From Staphylococcus auricularis (GTDB lineage: Bacteria; Bacillota; Bacilli; Staphylococcales; Staphylococcaceae), in the NCBI RefSeq assembly GCF_001500315.1, contig NZ_LLER01000009.1, positions 181,715-245,714 of the forward strand: a stretch of DNA of 64,000 bases. Reading direction: 5' to 3'. Below are positions 1 to 8,649 of the stretch, one piece after another. Numbering within the stretch: the first letter of the stretch is position 1; each line of letters opens with the position of its first letter. The notes under the pieces were generated by a model. That model was not told the DNA's origin. It searched no databases and saw only the letters and a program-made list of their open reading frames with translations. The translations under genes were made by a program, and so were the position numbers.

Positions 1-1
1 T

Positions 2-469
2 CCGACGACAAGTATGTGTTTAAAAGCGATCGAACGTTACGTCAAACCGTCAGATGCTGTAATTGATGTTGGCACAGGTTCTGGTATTCTCAGTATTGCT
101 TGTCACCTGCTTGGCGTAGAACGCATCAAAGCGTTAGATTTAGATGAAATGGCTGTGAAGGTCGCACAGGATAATTTCAGAAAAAATAATTGTGTCGATC
201 AAATTGAAGCAGTGCCAAGTGATTTACTTACAGAAGAAACCGGTCATTTTGATGTCGTAATAGCGAACATCTTAGCGCATATTATTGATGAAATGATTGA
301 AGATGCTTATGATGTAGTAAATGAAGCGGGTTATTTTATTACCTCAGGCATTATAGAATCTAAATACGAATCCATTATCGAACACATGGAGCGTGTTGGT
401 TTTAAAATCATTTCAACGGAACATCAAAATGATTGGGTATGTATCGTTGGACAGAAAGTGAGCGACTGA
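2..469 (+). CDS. prmA: Ribosomal protein L11 methyltransferase (5'-truncated by window)
   Basis: C-terminal part of PrmA, which trimethylates ribosomal protein L11 using S-adenosylmethionine. The reading frame is open from base 2 and begins inside the family's conserved HPTT-type segment ([11 protein letters not shown]), so the true start lies upstream of the window. The SAM-binding glycine motif [14 protein letters not shown] follows, then the catalytic-loop equivalent ANILAHII. The next gene is rsmE, whose start is 3 bases after this stop, so the two are almost certainly co-transcribed. An internal ATG at base 14 would cut off the start of the methyltransferase domain and is not the real start. 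Confidence 0.93.
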   Translation, partial: PTTSMCLKAIERYVKPSDAVIDVGTGSGILSIACHLLGVERIKALDLDEMAVKVAQDNFRKNNCVDQIEAVPSDLLTEETGHFDVVIANILAHIIDEMIEDAYDVVNEAGYFITSGIIESKYESIIEHMERVGFKIISTEHQNDWVCIVGQKVSD

Positions 470-471
470 AC

Positions 472-1224
472 GTGCAAAGATATTTTATAGACCAAAACGC
501 TGATCCAAGTCAGCGTTTTTTTATCACAAGTAAAGAGGATGTGCATCACATCGTTAATGTCATGCGTAACGATGTAGGTAACGAAATCATAGTTACATTT
601 AACGATCAACAAGTGTATCGCTGTGAAATCACAAAGATTGATTCAGATCAGATCGAAATCAAGTTAACAGAAGATATGACGATTGATAGTGAGTTGCCAC
701 AACATATCACAGTATGTAGTGGTTTGATCAAAGCAGATAAATATGAATGGTTGATTCAAAAAGCGACAGAGCTTGGCGCGTCTCATTTTATCGCTACACA
801 AATGACGCGTTCCGTAGTGAAACTCACACAAAATAAGGTAGCTAAAAAGCTAGAACGCTGGCAAAAAATCATTAAAGAAGCTGCCGAACAAAGTTATCGT
901 TTGAAGATACCTGAAGTGACATATAAAGAGAGTTTGAAGGCTGTCTATGAAGATATTGATCAATTTGATCATGTATTACTTGCGTATGAAGATGCTGCAA
1001 AAGATGGAGAAACGCATCAATTTCGTTCTTTGGTCGCTCAGTTTCAACCTGAAGATCGCGTGTTAATTATATTCGGACCTGAAGGTGGTTTAACTGAAGA
1101 TGAAGTCGCTCTCTTTGAAAATGAAGGTACTACCATTGGGTTAGGTCCGCGTATCTTGAGAGCAGAAACTGCACCGCTTTATGCGTTGAGTGCAATTAGC
1201 TATGAACAAGAACTATCTCATTGA
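472..1224 (+). CDS. rsmE: 16S rRNA (uracil(1498)-N3)-methyltransferase
   Basis: About 250 aa. It methylates U1498 of 16S rRNA. The C-terminal SPOUT knot is visible as FGPEGGLTEDE and LGPRILRAETA near residues 200-235, which bind SAM. An N-terminal PUA-like region precedes it. I chose the GTG at 472 (protein begins MQRYFIDQ, as in staphylococcal homologues) rather than the upstream ATG inside prmA, because the prefix from 433 only reads through the end of prmA in another frame. The prmA-rsmE pairing is standard in Firmicutes. No clear terminator follows; the rpsU promoter begins about 70 bases downstream. Confidence 0.93.
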   Translation: MQRYFIDQNADPSQRFFITSKEDVHHIVNVMRNDVGNEIIVTFNDQQVYRCEITKIDSDQIEIKLTEDMTIDSELPQHITVCSGLIKADKYEWLIQKATELGASHFIATQMTRSVVKLTQNKVAKKLERWQKIIKEAAEQSYRLKIPEVTYKESLKAVYEDIDQFDHVLLAYEDAAKDGETHQFRSLVAQFQPEDRVLIIFGPEGGLTEDEVALFENEGTTIGLGPRILRAETAPLYALSAISYEQELSH

Positions 1225-1291
1225 GATGAGATGTATCACAACGTCTATAATTGATGCTGTTTGCAAATATTAAAAATGTAAATTTTACTGA

Positions 1292-1320
1292 TTGACCGCA
1301 ATAGGCAATTATATTATACT
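1292..1320 (+). promoter_or_regulatory. SigA-type promoter for rpsU
   Basis: TTGACC (1292-1297) and TATACT (1315-1320) are separated by exactly 17 bases, upstream of rpsU and downstream of rsmE. Each hexamer is one base from consensus. Ribosomal protein genes usually have strong promoters, which fits. Assigned by inspection only. Confidence 0.7.
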
Positions 1321-1391
1321 AACAGATACATAGTTTAATACTATGTAATGATTATAAAGTTTCGTTGATATTTGGAGGGAGGGAAATACAG

Positions 1392-1568
1392 ATGTCTAAA
1401 ACAGTAGTCCGTAAAAACGAATCACTTGAAGATGCGTTACGTCGCTTCAAACGTTCAGTTTCTAAAAGCGGTACAATTCAAGAAGTCCGTAAACGCGAAT
1501 TTTACGAAAAACCAAGTGTAAGACGTAAAAAGAAATCAGAAGCTGCACGTAAACGTAAATTCAAATAA
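1392..1568 (+). CDS. rpsU: 30S ribosomal protein S21
   Basis: 58 aa, very basic. It is a small-subunit protein that sits near the 3' end of 16S rRNA and helps initiation. The start [20 protein letters not shown] and the Arg/Lys-rich tail ([15 protein letters not shown]) are diagnostic. The ATG at 1392 is preceded by a strong AGGGAGGG-type ribosome site; the longer frame from 1365 would translate that site and is rejected. Monocistronic: own promoter upstream and an intrinsic terminator downstream. Confidence 0.97.
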   Translation: MSKTVVRKNESLEDALRRFKRSVSKSGTIQEVRKREFYEKPSVRRKKKSEAARKRKFK

Positions 1569-1617
1569 TTATTGTTCGTTGACTCCCTCAACCCAACATT
1601 AATTATAAATGAGAGAA

Positions 1618-1650
1618 AAGTCTTAGCTAGAGAGCTAGGGCTTTTTTATT
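1618..1650 (+). terminator. Intrinsic terminator after rpsU
   Basis: Stem AAGTCTTAGCT / AGCTAGGGCTT (two G-U pairs) with an AGAG loop, followed by a run of T. It lies 50 bases past the rpsU stop. Confidence 0.85.
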
Positions 1651-1913
1651 TTGTATCAACAATTTTTTAATGTAAGTTATTCGTTATCTTTTAATTTGTT
1701 TGTTACATATATACATCATTTAAATAAACTGATTTACGGACTTTAACGCTCACCATGTGTTAGAGTATGTAGATAGATTACAACGTTATTTTTGAAAATT
1801 TTTAACTAAAATAACTCAACTATGGTTAACTTTTCAATTAATATTTTTATATTAAAAAACCTATAATCCTAAAGGGGTTTCATGTATAATTAAGGAGAGA
1901 GCGAGGTGAGAGT
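1651..1913. other. Gene-free stretch upstream of the NfeD-flotillin genes
   Basis: AT-rich spacer. TATAAT-like hexamers occur at 1862-1867 and 1885-1890, but neither has a convincing -35 element at 16-18 bases, so I do not call a promoter. No ORF, repeat or clear hairpin was seen. The transcript for the following operon presumably starts here. Confidence 0.4.
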
Positions 1914-2621
1914 GTGAATTTGCTGAGTGGTATACAAAACATCTTATTACTTAACTTTGCTGATGGAATCGAATGGTATCAACGTATAGCTGATTTTATC
2001 GTAAATCCTATCGTTTCTTTAGTCTTTACCATCATTATCTTTTTAGGTTTCCTATATCAATTATATTCAAGACGTATTAATATGGCCGGTATTGTGGCTG
2101 CGCTATTATTATTGATATTCTTTTTAGGATTCCTTATTAAAGGTGAGGTCAATTTAGTCTCTGTTATTTTATTTGTCATCGGTGTTATATTTATTATCAT
2201 AGAACTCTTCGTGGTTGGAGCAGTTATGGGCATCATTGGTATGGGCCTTGTCGTCTTAAGTATCATGATGCTGGGTGATAGTTTATTAGTGATGATCGTC
2301 AATGTAGTCATTGCATTAATTTTGGCAATCATAGAATGGGTGATTTTAGTGAAAATATTTAATCGTTCAATTCCATTTTTAGATAAAGTAATATTAAAAG
2401 ATTCAACCAATGCAGAAGCTGGATATACTTCTCATGATAATCGCTCTGATTTAGTGAATAAAACAGCAAAAACTTTAACTGATTTACGACCTGCCGGCAT
2501 CATCAGTATAGACGGCGAACGCATCGACGCTGTATCAGACGGTGAGTTTATTTTACGCAATAAAACAGTAACTGTATTACAGGTTGAAGGTACACGGGTC
2601 GTTGTCAGAGAAAAGGAATAA
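1914..2621 (+). CDS. NfeD-like membrane protein
   Basis: 235 aa. The first ~150 residues hold several hydrophobic helices (about 30-50, 57-75, 80-100, 103-150). A soluble C-terminal region (~165-235: ADLRPAG-type IISIDGERIDAVSDGEFI) looks like the NfeD OB-fold domain. NfeD proteins act with flotillins and SPFH proteins in membrane organisation. Long family members carry a ClpP-like serine protease domain at the N terminus; this one lacks it, so it is the truncated type. GTG start with GAGGTGA just upstream. The next gene, floA, follows after 15 bases and is surely its partner. Confidence 0.85.
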   Translation: MNLLSGIQNILLLNFADGIEWYQRIADFIVNPIVSLVFTIIIFLGFLYQLYSRRINMAGIVAALLLLIFFLGFLIKGEVNLVSVILFVIGVIFIIIELFVVGAVMGIIGMGLVVLSIMMLGDSLLVMIVNVVIALILAIIEWVILVKIFNRSIPFLDKVILKDSTNAEAGYTSHDNRSDLVNKTAKTLTDLRPAGIISIDGERIDAVSDGEFILRNKTVTVLQVEGTRVVVREKE

Positions 2622-2636
2622 CAAAGGAGTAACAAT

Positions 2637-3629
2637 ATGTCTGGATTAATTTCAATCGGTATTTTAGTTGTAATAGTTATTATAGCTTTAATTATTTTAT
2701 TCTCATTTGTACCTATTGGCTTATGGATTTCAGCAATAGCTGCAGGTGTTAAAGTCGGTATTGGTACATTAATTGGTATGAGATTACGTAGAGTCTCTCC
2801 ACGTAAAGTTATCGCACCATTAATCAAAGCACATAAAGCAGGACTTAACCTCACTACGAACCAATTAGAATCTCACTATCTAGCTGGTGGTAATGTAGAT
2901 CGCGTTGTAGATGCAAATATCGCAGCGCAACGTGCAGATATCAACTTACCATTTGAACGTGGTGCAGCAATCGACTTAGCAGGTCGTGACGTGTTAGAAG
3001 CGGTTCAAATGTCTGTAAACCCGAAAGTCATTGAAACACCATTTATCGCTGGTGTGGCCATGAACGGTATCGAAGTGAAAGCGAAAGCGCGTATTACAGT
3101 TCGTGCTAATATCGCTCGCTTAGTCGGTGGTGCTGGTGAAGAAACAATCATTGCACGTGTCGGTGAAGGTATCGTATCAACAATCGGTTCAAGTGAACAC
3201 CACACACAAGTCTTAGAAAATCCTGATAACATTTCTAAAACCGTATTAAGTAAAGGTTTAGATTCAGGTACTGCATTTGAAATTCTGTCTATTGATATCG
3301 CCGACGTAGACATCAGTAAAAACATCGGTGCCGATCTACAAACAGAACAAGCAATTGCTGATAAAAATATTGCACAAGCTAAAGCCGAAGAACGTAGAGC
3401 AATGGCTGTTGCTAGCGAACAAGAAATGAAAGCACGTGTACAAGAAATGCGTGCCAAAGTGGTTGAAGCAGAAGCAGAAGTACCACTTGCGATGTCAGAA
3501 GCATTACGTTCAGGTAATATCGGTGTGAAAGATTACTATAATCTTAAAAATGTAGAAGCAGACACAGGTATGAGAAACGCTATCAATGATAAAACAAAAC
3601 AAGAAGACGACGAATCACCAGAACAATAA
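2637..3629 (+). CDS. floA: Flotillin-like protein FloA
   Basis: 330 aa. FloA scaffolds functional membrane microdomains and influences envelope fluidity and protease and secretion complexes. The N-terminal hydrophobic hairpin (about residues 4-50) anchors it in the membrane. The SPFH/PHB region follows (roughly 50-220), then an Ala/Glu-rich coiled coil (about 235-300, with repeated [22 protein letters not shown] sequence) that mediates oligomerisation. Start ATG has AAAGGAG upstream. It sits between an NfeD-like gene and a small acidic membrane-anchored protein, an arrangement I recall from other staphylococci. Confidence 0.94.
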   Translation: MSGLISIGILVVIVIIALIILFSFVPIGLWISAIAAGVKVGIGTLIGMRLRRVSPRKVIAPLIKAHKAGLNLTTNQLESHYLAGGNVDRVVDANIAAQRADINLPFERGAAIDLAGRDVLEAVQMSVNPKVIETPFIAGVAMNGIEVKAKARITVRANIARLVGGAGEETIIARVGEGIVSTIGSSEHHTQVLENPDNISKTVLSKGLDSGTAFEILSIDIADVDISKNIGADLQTEQAIADKNIAQAKAEERRAMAVASEQEMKARVQEMRAKVVEAEAEVPLAMSEALRSGNIGVKDYYNLKNVEADTGMRNAINDKTKQEDDESPEQ

Positions 3630-3643
3630 TTAGGGGTGATTAA

Positions 3644-4315
3644 ATGAATATTGGTCTAATAATCTTTATCATCGCGATTGTTGGATCCTTGATCAGTACG
3701 TTTACGAATAATGATCATAAAAAAGGAGATCCGAGTAAACCCAAAGAACAACCTAGAGCTGAATCTAACAAACCGAAAAAGTCCTTTATGGAACGTGTCG
3801 AAGAAACATTTAAGGAATTAGAAGATTGGGTCGATGAAGACGACGATGAAGATGAACAAACAACAACACGTCAAGAACCCACACCTTCACAAACAAGACA
3901 ATTTGAGCCTAAACGCGTACAAGCTGAAAAAGTAAGACGCATCGAAGAAGCAGCGCAACCTACAACAAGTGAAGAGCCACAAGATGCTGAACGACAACAA
4001 CAGTCGCAAGAAGCTAAAGATCAAGCATTAAGAGATGAGTTGAAAAATACGATTTCGGCGGATATCACTAATGTGCGTACTGAGTATGATAGAGCGCGGG
4101 AAAAACAAGTTCAACAACTGCAAAAACGTGCAGAACATATTATTAATGATAAGTACTTGTATGAGAGGGCGAAACGTATGCGTCTGAAAAATCTCTTTGC
4201 GAGTCAGGCTCAAAAACCCATTACAGCAGACAACGATTTGAGATTTAGTGATGATGAAGTCATTAACGGCGTCATCTGGTCAGAAATTTTAGATAAACCG
4301 AAACAGTTATCTTAG
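3644..4315 (+). CDS. Membrane-anchored acidic protein of unknown function, floA operon
   Basis: 223 aa; I do not recognise a domain. Residues 1-22 form one hydrophobic segment (MNIGLIIFIIAIVGSLIS) that is likely an anchor. An acidic linker follows, with a run of Asp/Glu near residue 65 (DWVDEDDDEDE), then a Gln-, Glu- and Lys-rich region likely to be extended or coiled coil to about 175. A more ordered C-terminal tail contains SDDEVINGVIWSEIL. It starts 14 bases after floA with AGGGGTGA upstream, so it is the third gene of the NfeD-flotillin operon. A role at the flotillin domain is inferred only from position. Confidence 0.75.
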   Translation: MNIGLIIFIIAIVGSLISTFTNNDHKKGDPSKPKEQPRAESNKPKKSFMERVEETFKELEDWVDEDDDEDEQTTTRQEPTPSQTRQFEPKRVQAEKVRRIEEAAQPTTSEEPQDAERQQQSQEAKDQALRDELKNTISADITNVRTEYDRAREKQVQQLQKRAEHIINDKYLYERAKRMRLKNLFASQAQKPITADNDLRFSDDEVINGVIWSEILDKPKQLS

Positions 4316-4358
4316 TCTATATGATAGATAGCTTCGCAGACTATGAGGAACGTAATTA

Positions 4359-4413
4359 AGAGTGGAAATGACGAGCATTTGATATAAATGTGATCGTCTT
4401 TCCACTTTTTTTC
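4359..4413 (+). terminator. Intrinsic terminator of the floA operon
   Basis: GTGGAAATGACGA pairs with TCGTCTTTCCAC (one bulged base), with an inner CATTT/AAATG helix, then seven T residues. It lies about 45 bases after the previous stop. Confidence 0.88.
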
Positions 4414-4615
4414 TGGCTAAAATAGCTTTTCACTCATTTATCTTTGGCTAACATCAATATATTTAGAGATATGCCACAGATGGCGCACCGATGCTCTCAT
4501 TAATGAATTGTTAACGTACACAGTAACTGGTTAAGTTCAGTAGAAATTATTTATAGAAATACGATTTAAATTTTCCCCTAAAGCCTGTAGAACCTCCCTC
4601 TGTGGAGTTTTTATT
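4414..4615. other. Gene-free stretch before phoH
   Basis: About 200 bases with no plausible ORF. The only structure seen is a weak CTCC/GGAG hairpin followed by T-rich sequence near 4592-4617. It might be a second weak terminator or attenuator, but the stem is too short to call. Confidence 0.35.
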
Positions 4616-4644
4616 TTGTAAGTTCAATTCTAATAAGATAAAAT
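4616..4644 (+). promoter_or_regulatory. SigA-type promoter for phoH operon
   Basis: TTGTAA (4616-4621), 17-base spacer, TAAAAT (4639-4644), about 35 bases before the phoH start. This probably drives phoH-ybeY-dgkA-cdd-era-recO. Confidence 0.6.
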
Positions 4645-4680
4645 ATAGATGAACGAATCTAATAGCAAAGGAGCGCCTAT

Positions 4681-5628
4681 ATGCCTGGAATTATTCAAAT
4701 CGATGACATCAATGAAGCCCAAGCTTTAATTGGTAACAATGATGAACATATTAAAGCAATTGAAGAAGAATTTGATGTTATAGTACATGCTCGCGGCCAG
4801 GAAATTGCCGTTAAAGGTCAACAAGTAGAGCAAGTAGAAAAAGCTGAATCCGTATTAAAAAATCTCTTAAAAGTGATTGAACAAGGCGTAACAATAACGT
4901 TGAAAGATGTTGAAGCAGCCATTAAAATGGCACAGAATAATACGATTCAACATCTTTTAGATTTATATGAAGAAGAAATCACGAAAGATGCGTTTGGTAA
5001 GACGATTCGTGCAAAAACGATGGGACAACGTCTATACATCAACGCTATGAAAAGAAATGATTTAGCATTCGGACTCGGACCAGCAGGAACAGGTAAAACA
5101 TTCTTAGCTGTTGTCTACGCAGCCAAACAACTGCGTAAAGGAAATGTAAAACGGATCGTACTCACACGACCAGCTGTAGAAGCAGGTGAATCATTAGGTT
5201 TCCTTCCAGGGGACTTAAAAGAAAAAGTCGATCCTTATTTAAGACCTTTATACGATGGTTTAAATACTGTATTAGGCCGCGAACAAACTGAACGGTTTAT
5301 AGAGCGTGGCATTATTGAAATTGCACCGCTAGCTTACATGAGAGGTAGAACATTAGATGATGCCTTTGTCATTTTAGACGAAGCGCAAAATACTACACAT
5401 GCGCAAATGAAAATGTTTTTAACACGTCTTGGCTTTGGGTCAAAAATGGTCGTAACCGGTGACCAAACACAAATCGATTTACCTAAAGGTGTTAAAAGTG
5501 GACTTAAGGAAGCGGTTAAAAAACTTCACTCCGTAAAAGGCATTAGTGTCATTAAGTTAGACCAAACTGATGTTGTTAGACATCCACTAGTTAGTAAAAT
5601 CATAGAAAGATACGAAGGAGTGGAATAA
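4681..5628 (+). CDS. phoH: PhoH family ATPase
   Basis: 315 aa cytoplasmic P-loop protein related to the helicase domain of RecD-type enzymes. Walker A is GLGPAGTGKT (131-140) and Walker B is VILDEAQN (230-237). The N-terminal ~75 residues resemble a nucleic-acid-binding KH-like region. Its neighbour ybeY matures rRNA and the two are conserved together, so a role in RNA metabolism is likely, but the exact substrate is not established. ATG start with AAAGGAG upstream. It ends directly against ybeY with no gap. Confidence 0.93.
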   Translation: MPGIIQIDDINEAQALIGNNDEHIKAIEEEFDVIVHARGQEIAVKGQQVEQVEKAESVLKNLLKVIEQGVTITLKDVEAAIKMAQNNTIQHLLDLYEEEITKDAFGKTIRAKTMGQRLYINAMKRNDLAFGLGPAGTGKTFLAVVYAAKQLRKGNVKRIVLTRPAVEAGESLGFLPGDLKEKVDPYLRPLYDGLNTVLGREQTERFIERGIIEIAPLAYMRGRTLDDAFVILDEAQNTTHAQMKMFLTRLGFGSKMVVTGDQTQIDLPKGVKSGLKEAVKKLHSVKGISVIKLDQTDVVRHPLVSKIIERYEGVE

Positions 5629-6090
5629 ATGTTTACCATAGATTTCAGCGATCAAACAGAACGCGTCGACCAAAGCTGGTGTGACCAAATCGAAGACTTA
5701 TTAACGTTTGCGAAACAACAAGAATCTATTGAAGAAGATACAGAGCTTTCAATTACGTTTGTAGATAAAGATGAAATCCAACAGATAAATCACATGTATC
5801 GCGATAAAGATAAAGTGACTGATGTGATTTCTTTTGCGTTAGAAGAAGATGAACCGGAAATTAGCGGTCTAGACATGCCACGTGTATTAGGTGATATTAT
5901 TATTTGTACGGATGTTGCGGAAGAACAAGCGAGTGAATATGGACATTCATTCGAAAGGGAACTTGGATTTTTAGCACTTCATGGCTTTTTACATTTATTA
6001 GGCTATGACCATATGAATGAAGCTGATGAGAAAGAAATGTTTGGCCGTCAAGATACGATCTTGAACGCGTATGGCCTCACACGTGATTAA
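5629..6090 (+). CDS. ybeY: Endoribonuclease YbeY, rRNA maturation
   Basis: 153 aa. A zinc-dependent single-strand endoribonuclease that acts in 16S rRNA 3'-end processing and ribosome quality control. The signature [11 protein letters not shown] supplies the three metal-binding histidines (His118, His122, His128). Length is normal. The ATG immediately follows the phoH stop, and GAAGGAG within the end of phoH serves as ribosome site. The downstream dgkA frame overlaps its last 20 bases, indicating translational coupling. Confidence 0.95.
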   Translation: MFTIDFSDQTERVDQSWCDQIEDLLTFAKQQESIEEDTELSITFVDKDEIQQINHMYRDKDKVTDVISFALEEDEPEISGLDMPRVLGDIIICTDVAEEQASEYGHSFERELGFLALHGFLHLLGYDHMNEADEKEMFGRQDTILNAYGLTRD

Positions 6091-6433
6091 GATCATGAGA
6101 CGTTTTAGATATGCGTTTGAAGGGTTATATGCGTTATTTAAGAAAGATTACAAGTTTCTGATTCATGTGCTCATTGCACTCATCGTCGTAGTATGTGGAT
6201 TCATTTTCCAGCTGACAGCGATAGAATGGATGTTTATTATTATTGCGATTGGATTAGTAAGCGCATTTGAAGCGATGAATACCGCGTTAGAATATGTGGT
6301 GGATCTCGTGACTTCAGATTATCACGCGTTGGCTAAGCATGCGAAAGATGTAGCTGCTGCAAGTGTACTTATCACAGCGCTCATCGCGTTAGTGATTGGA
6401 TTAATTATTTTTATACCCCATATATTTTATTGA
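6071..6433 (+). CDS. dgkA: Diacylglycerol/undecaprenol kinase family protein
   Basis: 120 aa with three predicted membrane helices (about 30-50, 55-75, 95-118). The conserved [12 protein letters not shown] segment carries the catalytic glutamates of this family. Gram-positive members phosphorylate undecaprenol and diacylglycerol, recycling the lipid carrier for wall synthesis. It overlaps ybeY by 20 bases. The ATG at 6095 (MRRFRYAF) is an alternative start; neither has a strong ribosome site. Confidence 0.9.
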   Translation: MASHVIKIMRRFRYAFEGLYALFKKDYKFLIHVLIALIVVVCGFIFQLTAIEWMFIIIAIGLVSAFEAMNTALEYVVDLVTSDYHALAKHAKDVAAASVLITALIALVIGLIIFIPHIFY

Positions 6434-6478
6434 ACCTTAGTGAATTGAATGTGAAATGAACAAAGTGAGGATAAGAAC

Positions 6479-6886
6479 ATGAGCTATCAAAAAGAATATT
6501 TTGAAGCGGTGCGTGAAACATAATCCAATGCATATGCACCGTATAGTCATTTTAAAGTCGGGGCTTATTTACGCACGAAAGATGGTCGGAGTTATTATGG
6601 TGCTAATGTGGAAAATGCTGCCTATCCTATGGCGATTTGTGCAGAACGCTCTAGTTTAGTTGCCGCTATTTCAGATGGTTATCGACCAGGAGATTTTGAA
6701 TCTATTACTATTACGGTAGATGCAGAGGAACCTTCTTCACCATGTGGTGCATGTAGACAAGTGTTAAAAGAACTTTGTGATGATGACATGCCCGTTTATA
6801 TGACGAATCAAGAAGGTAAAATGATAGAAATGACAGTAGCAGAATTATTACCATTAGGATTTTCAGGAAAGGATTTAAATGAATGA
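6479..6886 (+). pseudogene. cdd: Cytidine deaminase, interrupted by an in-frame stop
   Basis: Cytidine deaminase converts cytidine and deoxycytidine to uridines for pyrimidine salvage. The gene starts at ATG 6479 behind AGTGAGG, but codon 15 (6521-6523) is TAA. Without that codon the 135-residue frame is complete and looks functional: zinc ligands Cys54, Cys89 and Cys92, and catalytic Glu56 in CAE. One C-to-T change (CAA to TAA) would explain the lesion. Restart at GTG 6608 (codon 44) would give 92 aa lacking the N-terminal helix and a strand. The end overlaps the era start by ATGA. Recent inactivation or a sequence error are both possible. Confidence 0.85.
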
Positions 6887-7782
6887 GTGAATATAAATCA
6901 GGATTTGTCTCAATTATTGGGAGACCGAATGTAGGTAAATCAACATTTGTCAACAGAGTGATCGGACACAAAATAGCGATCATGTCTGATAAAGCACAAA
7001 CTACCCGTAATAAAATTCAAGGTGTCATGACACAAGATGATGCTCAAATTATCTTCCTTGATACACCGGGTATTCATAAACCTAAACACAAATTAGGCGA
7101 CTACATGATGCGTGTCGCAAAAAATACATTATCTGAAATCGATGCGATTATGTTTATGGTCAATGTTAATGAAGAAATTGGTCGCGGTGATGAGTACATT
7201 ATGGACATGTTAAAAGATGTGAAAACACCGGTATTTCTTGTTTTAAATAAAATTGACTTAGTCCATCCAGATGAATTAATGCCAAGAATTGAACAGTATC
7301 AATCTTACATGTCATTTACTGAGATGGTACCGATGTCTGCATTAGAAGGCCATAACGTAGATCATTTTATTGAGGTGCTTAAATCTTATCTACCTGAAGG
7401 CCCTCAATACTATCCAGAAGATCAAGTCTCTGATCACCCTGAACAGTTTGTAGTGAGTGAATTGATCAGAGAAAAAATCTTACATTTAACAAGTGAAGAA
7501 ATTCCCCATGCGATTGGGGTCAATGTCGATCGTATGATTAAAAAAGATGAAGATCATGTACGTATTGAAGCAACCATCTATGTTGAACGTGATTCTCAAA
7601 AAGGGATTGTCATTGGTAAAGGCGGTAAAAAACTGAAAGAAGTAGGTAAACGCGCAAGACATGATATTGAAAATCTCTTAGGCTCTAAAGTTTATTTAGA
7701 ACTCTGGGTGAAAGTTCAAAAAGATTGGCGTAACAAAGTAAACTTCATTCGCCAAATGGGTTATATTGAAGACCAAGATTGA
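6883..7782 (+). CDS. era: GTPase Era
   Basis: 299 aa. Essential GTPase that binds the 3' end of 16S rRNA during 30S assembly and, in staphylococci, is a (p)ppGpp target. The G domain shows GRPNVGKST (G1), DTPG (G3) and NKID (G4). The C-terminal KH domain carries [15 protein letters not shown]. The start overlaps the cdd stop by four bases (ATGA), so translation of era may depend on ribosomes ending on cdd. The broken cdd upstream makes this coupling worth noting. recO follows after 20 bases. Confidence 0.96.
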   Translation: MSEYKSGFVSIIGRPNVGKSTFVNRVIGHKIAIMSDKAQTTRNKIQGVMTQDDAQIIFLDTPGIHKPKHKLGDYMMRVAKNTLSEIDAIMFMVNVNEEIGRGDEYIMDMLKDVKTPVFLVLNKIDLVHPDELMPRIEQYQSYMSFTEMVPMSALEGHNVDHFIEVLKSYLPEGPQYYPEDQVSDHPEQFVVSELIREKILHLTSEEIPHAIGVNVDRMIKKDEDHVRIEATIYVERDSQKGIVIGKGGKKLKEVGKRARHDIENLLGSKVYLELWVKVQKDWRNKVNFIRQMGYIEDQD

Positions 7783-7802
7783 TGAGAAAGCGGTGAGCTA
7801 CA

Positions 7803-8573
7803 GTGTTAATGAAACAAAAAGGCATTATAATTAAATCTGTAGATTACGGCGAATCAGATAAAATCATCACCATTCTAAATGAACATGGTGCGAAAGTTCC
7901 TTTAATGGTAAGAAGGGCGAAAAAAAGTAGAAGTGGATTACAAGCCAGTACACAGATGTTTGTATATGGCTTGTTTATTTATAATAAATGGAAAGGCATG
8001 GGGACGTTAAACTCTATCGATGTCATCAATTTGAATTATGAACTTCGGTTAGATATCTATGAAAATAGTTATGCGAGTTTATGTGTAGAAGTGGTCGATA
8101 AAGCACTAGAAGGAGATGCCGTATCACAATACTGTTACGATCTTGTGTCTTTCGCTTTAGATAAAATCAATCAAGGTACATCTGCGCAACTCATGTCTGT
8201 AGTGATTTTACTCAAATGTATGACACGCTTTGGTTTTAACGCACAGTTTAATCACTGTAGTGTGACAGGAAATACCGATCAATCTCAACTATGCGGTTAC
8301 AGTTTTAGATATGATGGTGCGATTTCATTTGAAGCACTCGATCAAGATCCGCATGCGTTACGTATTTCCAATAAAACATTGTACTTGTTGAATGTACTTC
8401 AGCACTTACCGATTGATAAGATGAACTCATTAAATATCCATCAAACAATAGTAGAAGAAATGTCTGAATTACTCATCATGTTATATCGCGAATATGCAGG
8501 TGTTTACTTCAGAAGTCAAAAACTAATCAATCAACTCCGCAGAATCGAACAAAACTCAAAAGATGAGGATTAA
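7803..8573 (+). CDS. recO: DNA repair protein RecO
   Basis: 256 aa. RecO works with RecF and RecR to load RecA on SSB-coated gaps. The N-terminal OB fold begins [19 protein letters not shown], followed by a helical domain. The zinc cysteines seen in some RecO proteins are only partly present here ([14 protein letters not shown]). GTG at 7803 is chosen because staphylococcal RecO proteins begin MLM; the ATG two codons on is possible. Last gene of the phoH-recO run, ending at a terminator shared with glyS. Confidence 0.94.
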   Translation: MLMKQKGIIIKSVDYGESDKIITILNEHGAKVPLMVRRAKKSRSGLQASTQMFVYGLFIYNKWKGMGTLNSIDVINLNYELRLDIYENSYASLCVEVVDKALEGDAVSQYCYDLVSFALDKINQGTSAQLMSVVILLKCMTRFGFNAQFNHCSVTGNTDQSQLCGYSFRYDGAISFEALDQDPHALRISNKTLYLLNVLQHLPIDKMNSLNIHQTIVEEMSELLIMLYREYAGVYFRSQKLINQLRRIEQNSKDED

Positions 8574-8591
8574 ACAGTCATATATAATATA

Positions 8592-8630
8592 AAAAAGCAG
8601 CAGTTAGCATGGGAGCTAACTGCTGCTTTT
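8592..8630. terminator. Bidirectional terminator between recO and glyS
   Basis: Perfect stem AAAAGCAGCAGTTAGC / GCTAACTGCTGCTTTT around ATGGGA. A runs on one side and T runs on the other let it serve both the plus-strand recO operon and the minus-strand glyS transcript. Confidence 0.93.
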
Positions 8631-8649
8631 GATTGTTCGCTTAAACTGA

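Noticed and set aside
1780..1800. CodY-like motif near ATTTTTGAAAATTT upstream of the NfeD gene
   Set aside because: About four mismatches to AATTTTCWGAAAATT in very AT-rich DNA; likely chance.
2057..3457. Long minus-strand frames opposite the NfeD and floA genes
   Set aside because: Shadow frames of biased coding sequence, with no ribosome sites and low-complexity Ile/Thr or Ser-rich translation.
4592..4617. Second terminator before phoH
   Set aside because: The CTCC/GGAG stem is only four bp and the strong terminator at 4359-4413 already accounts for the upstream operon.
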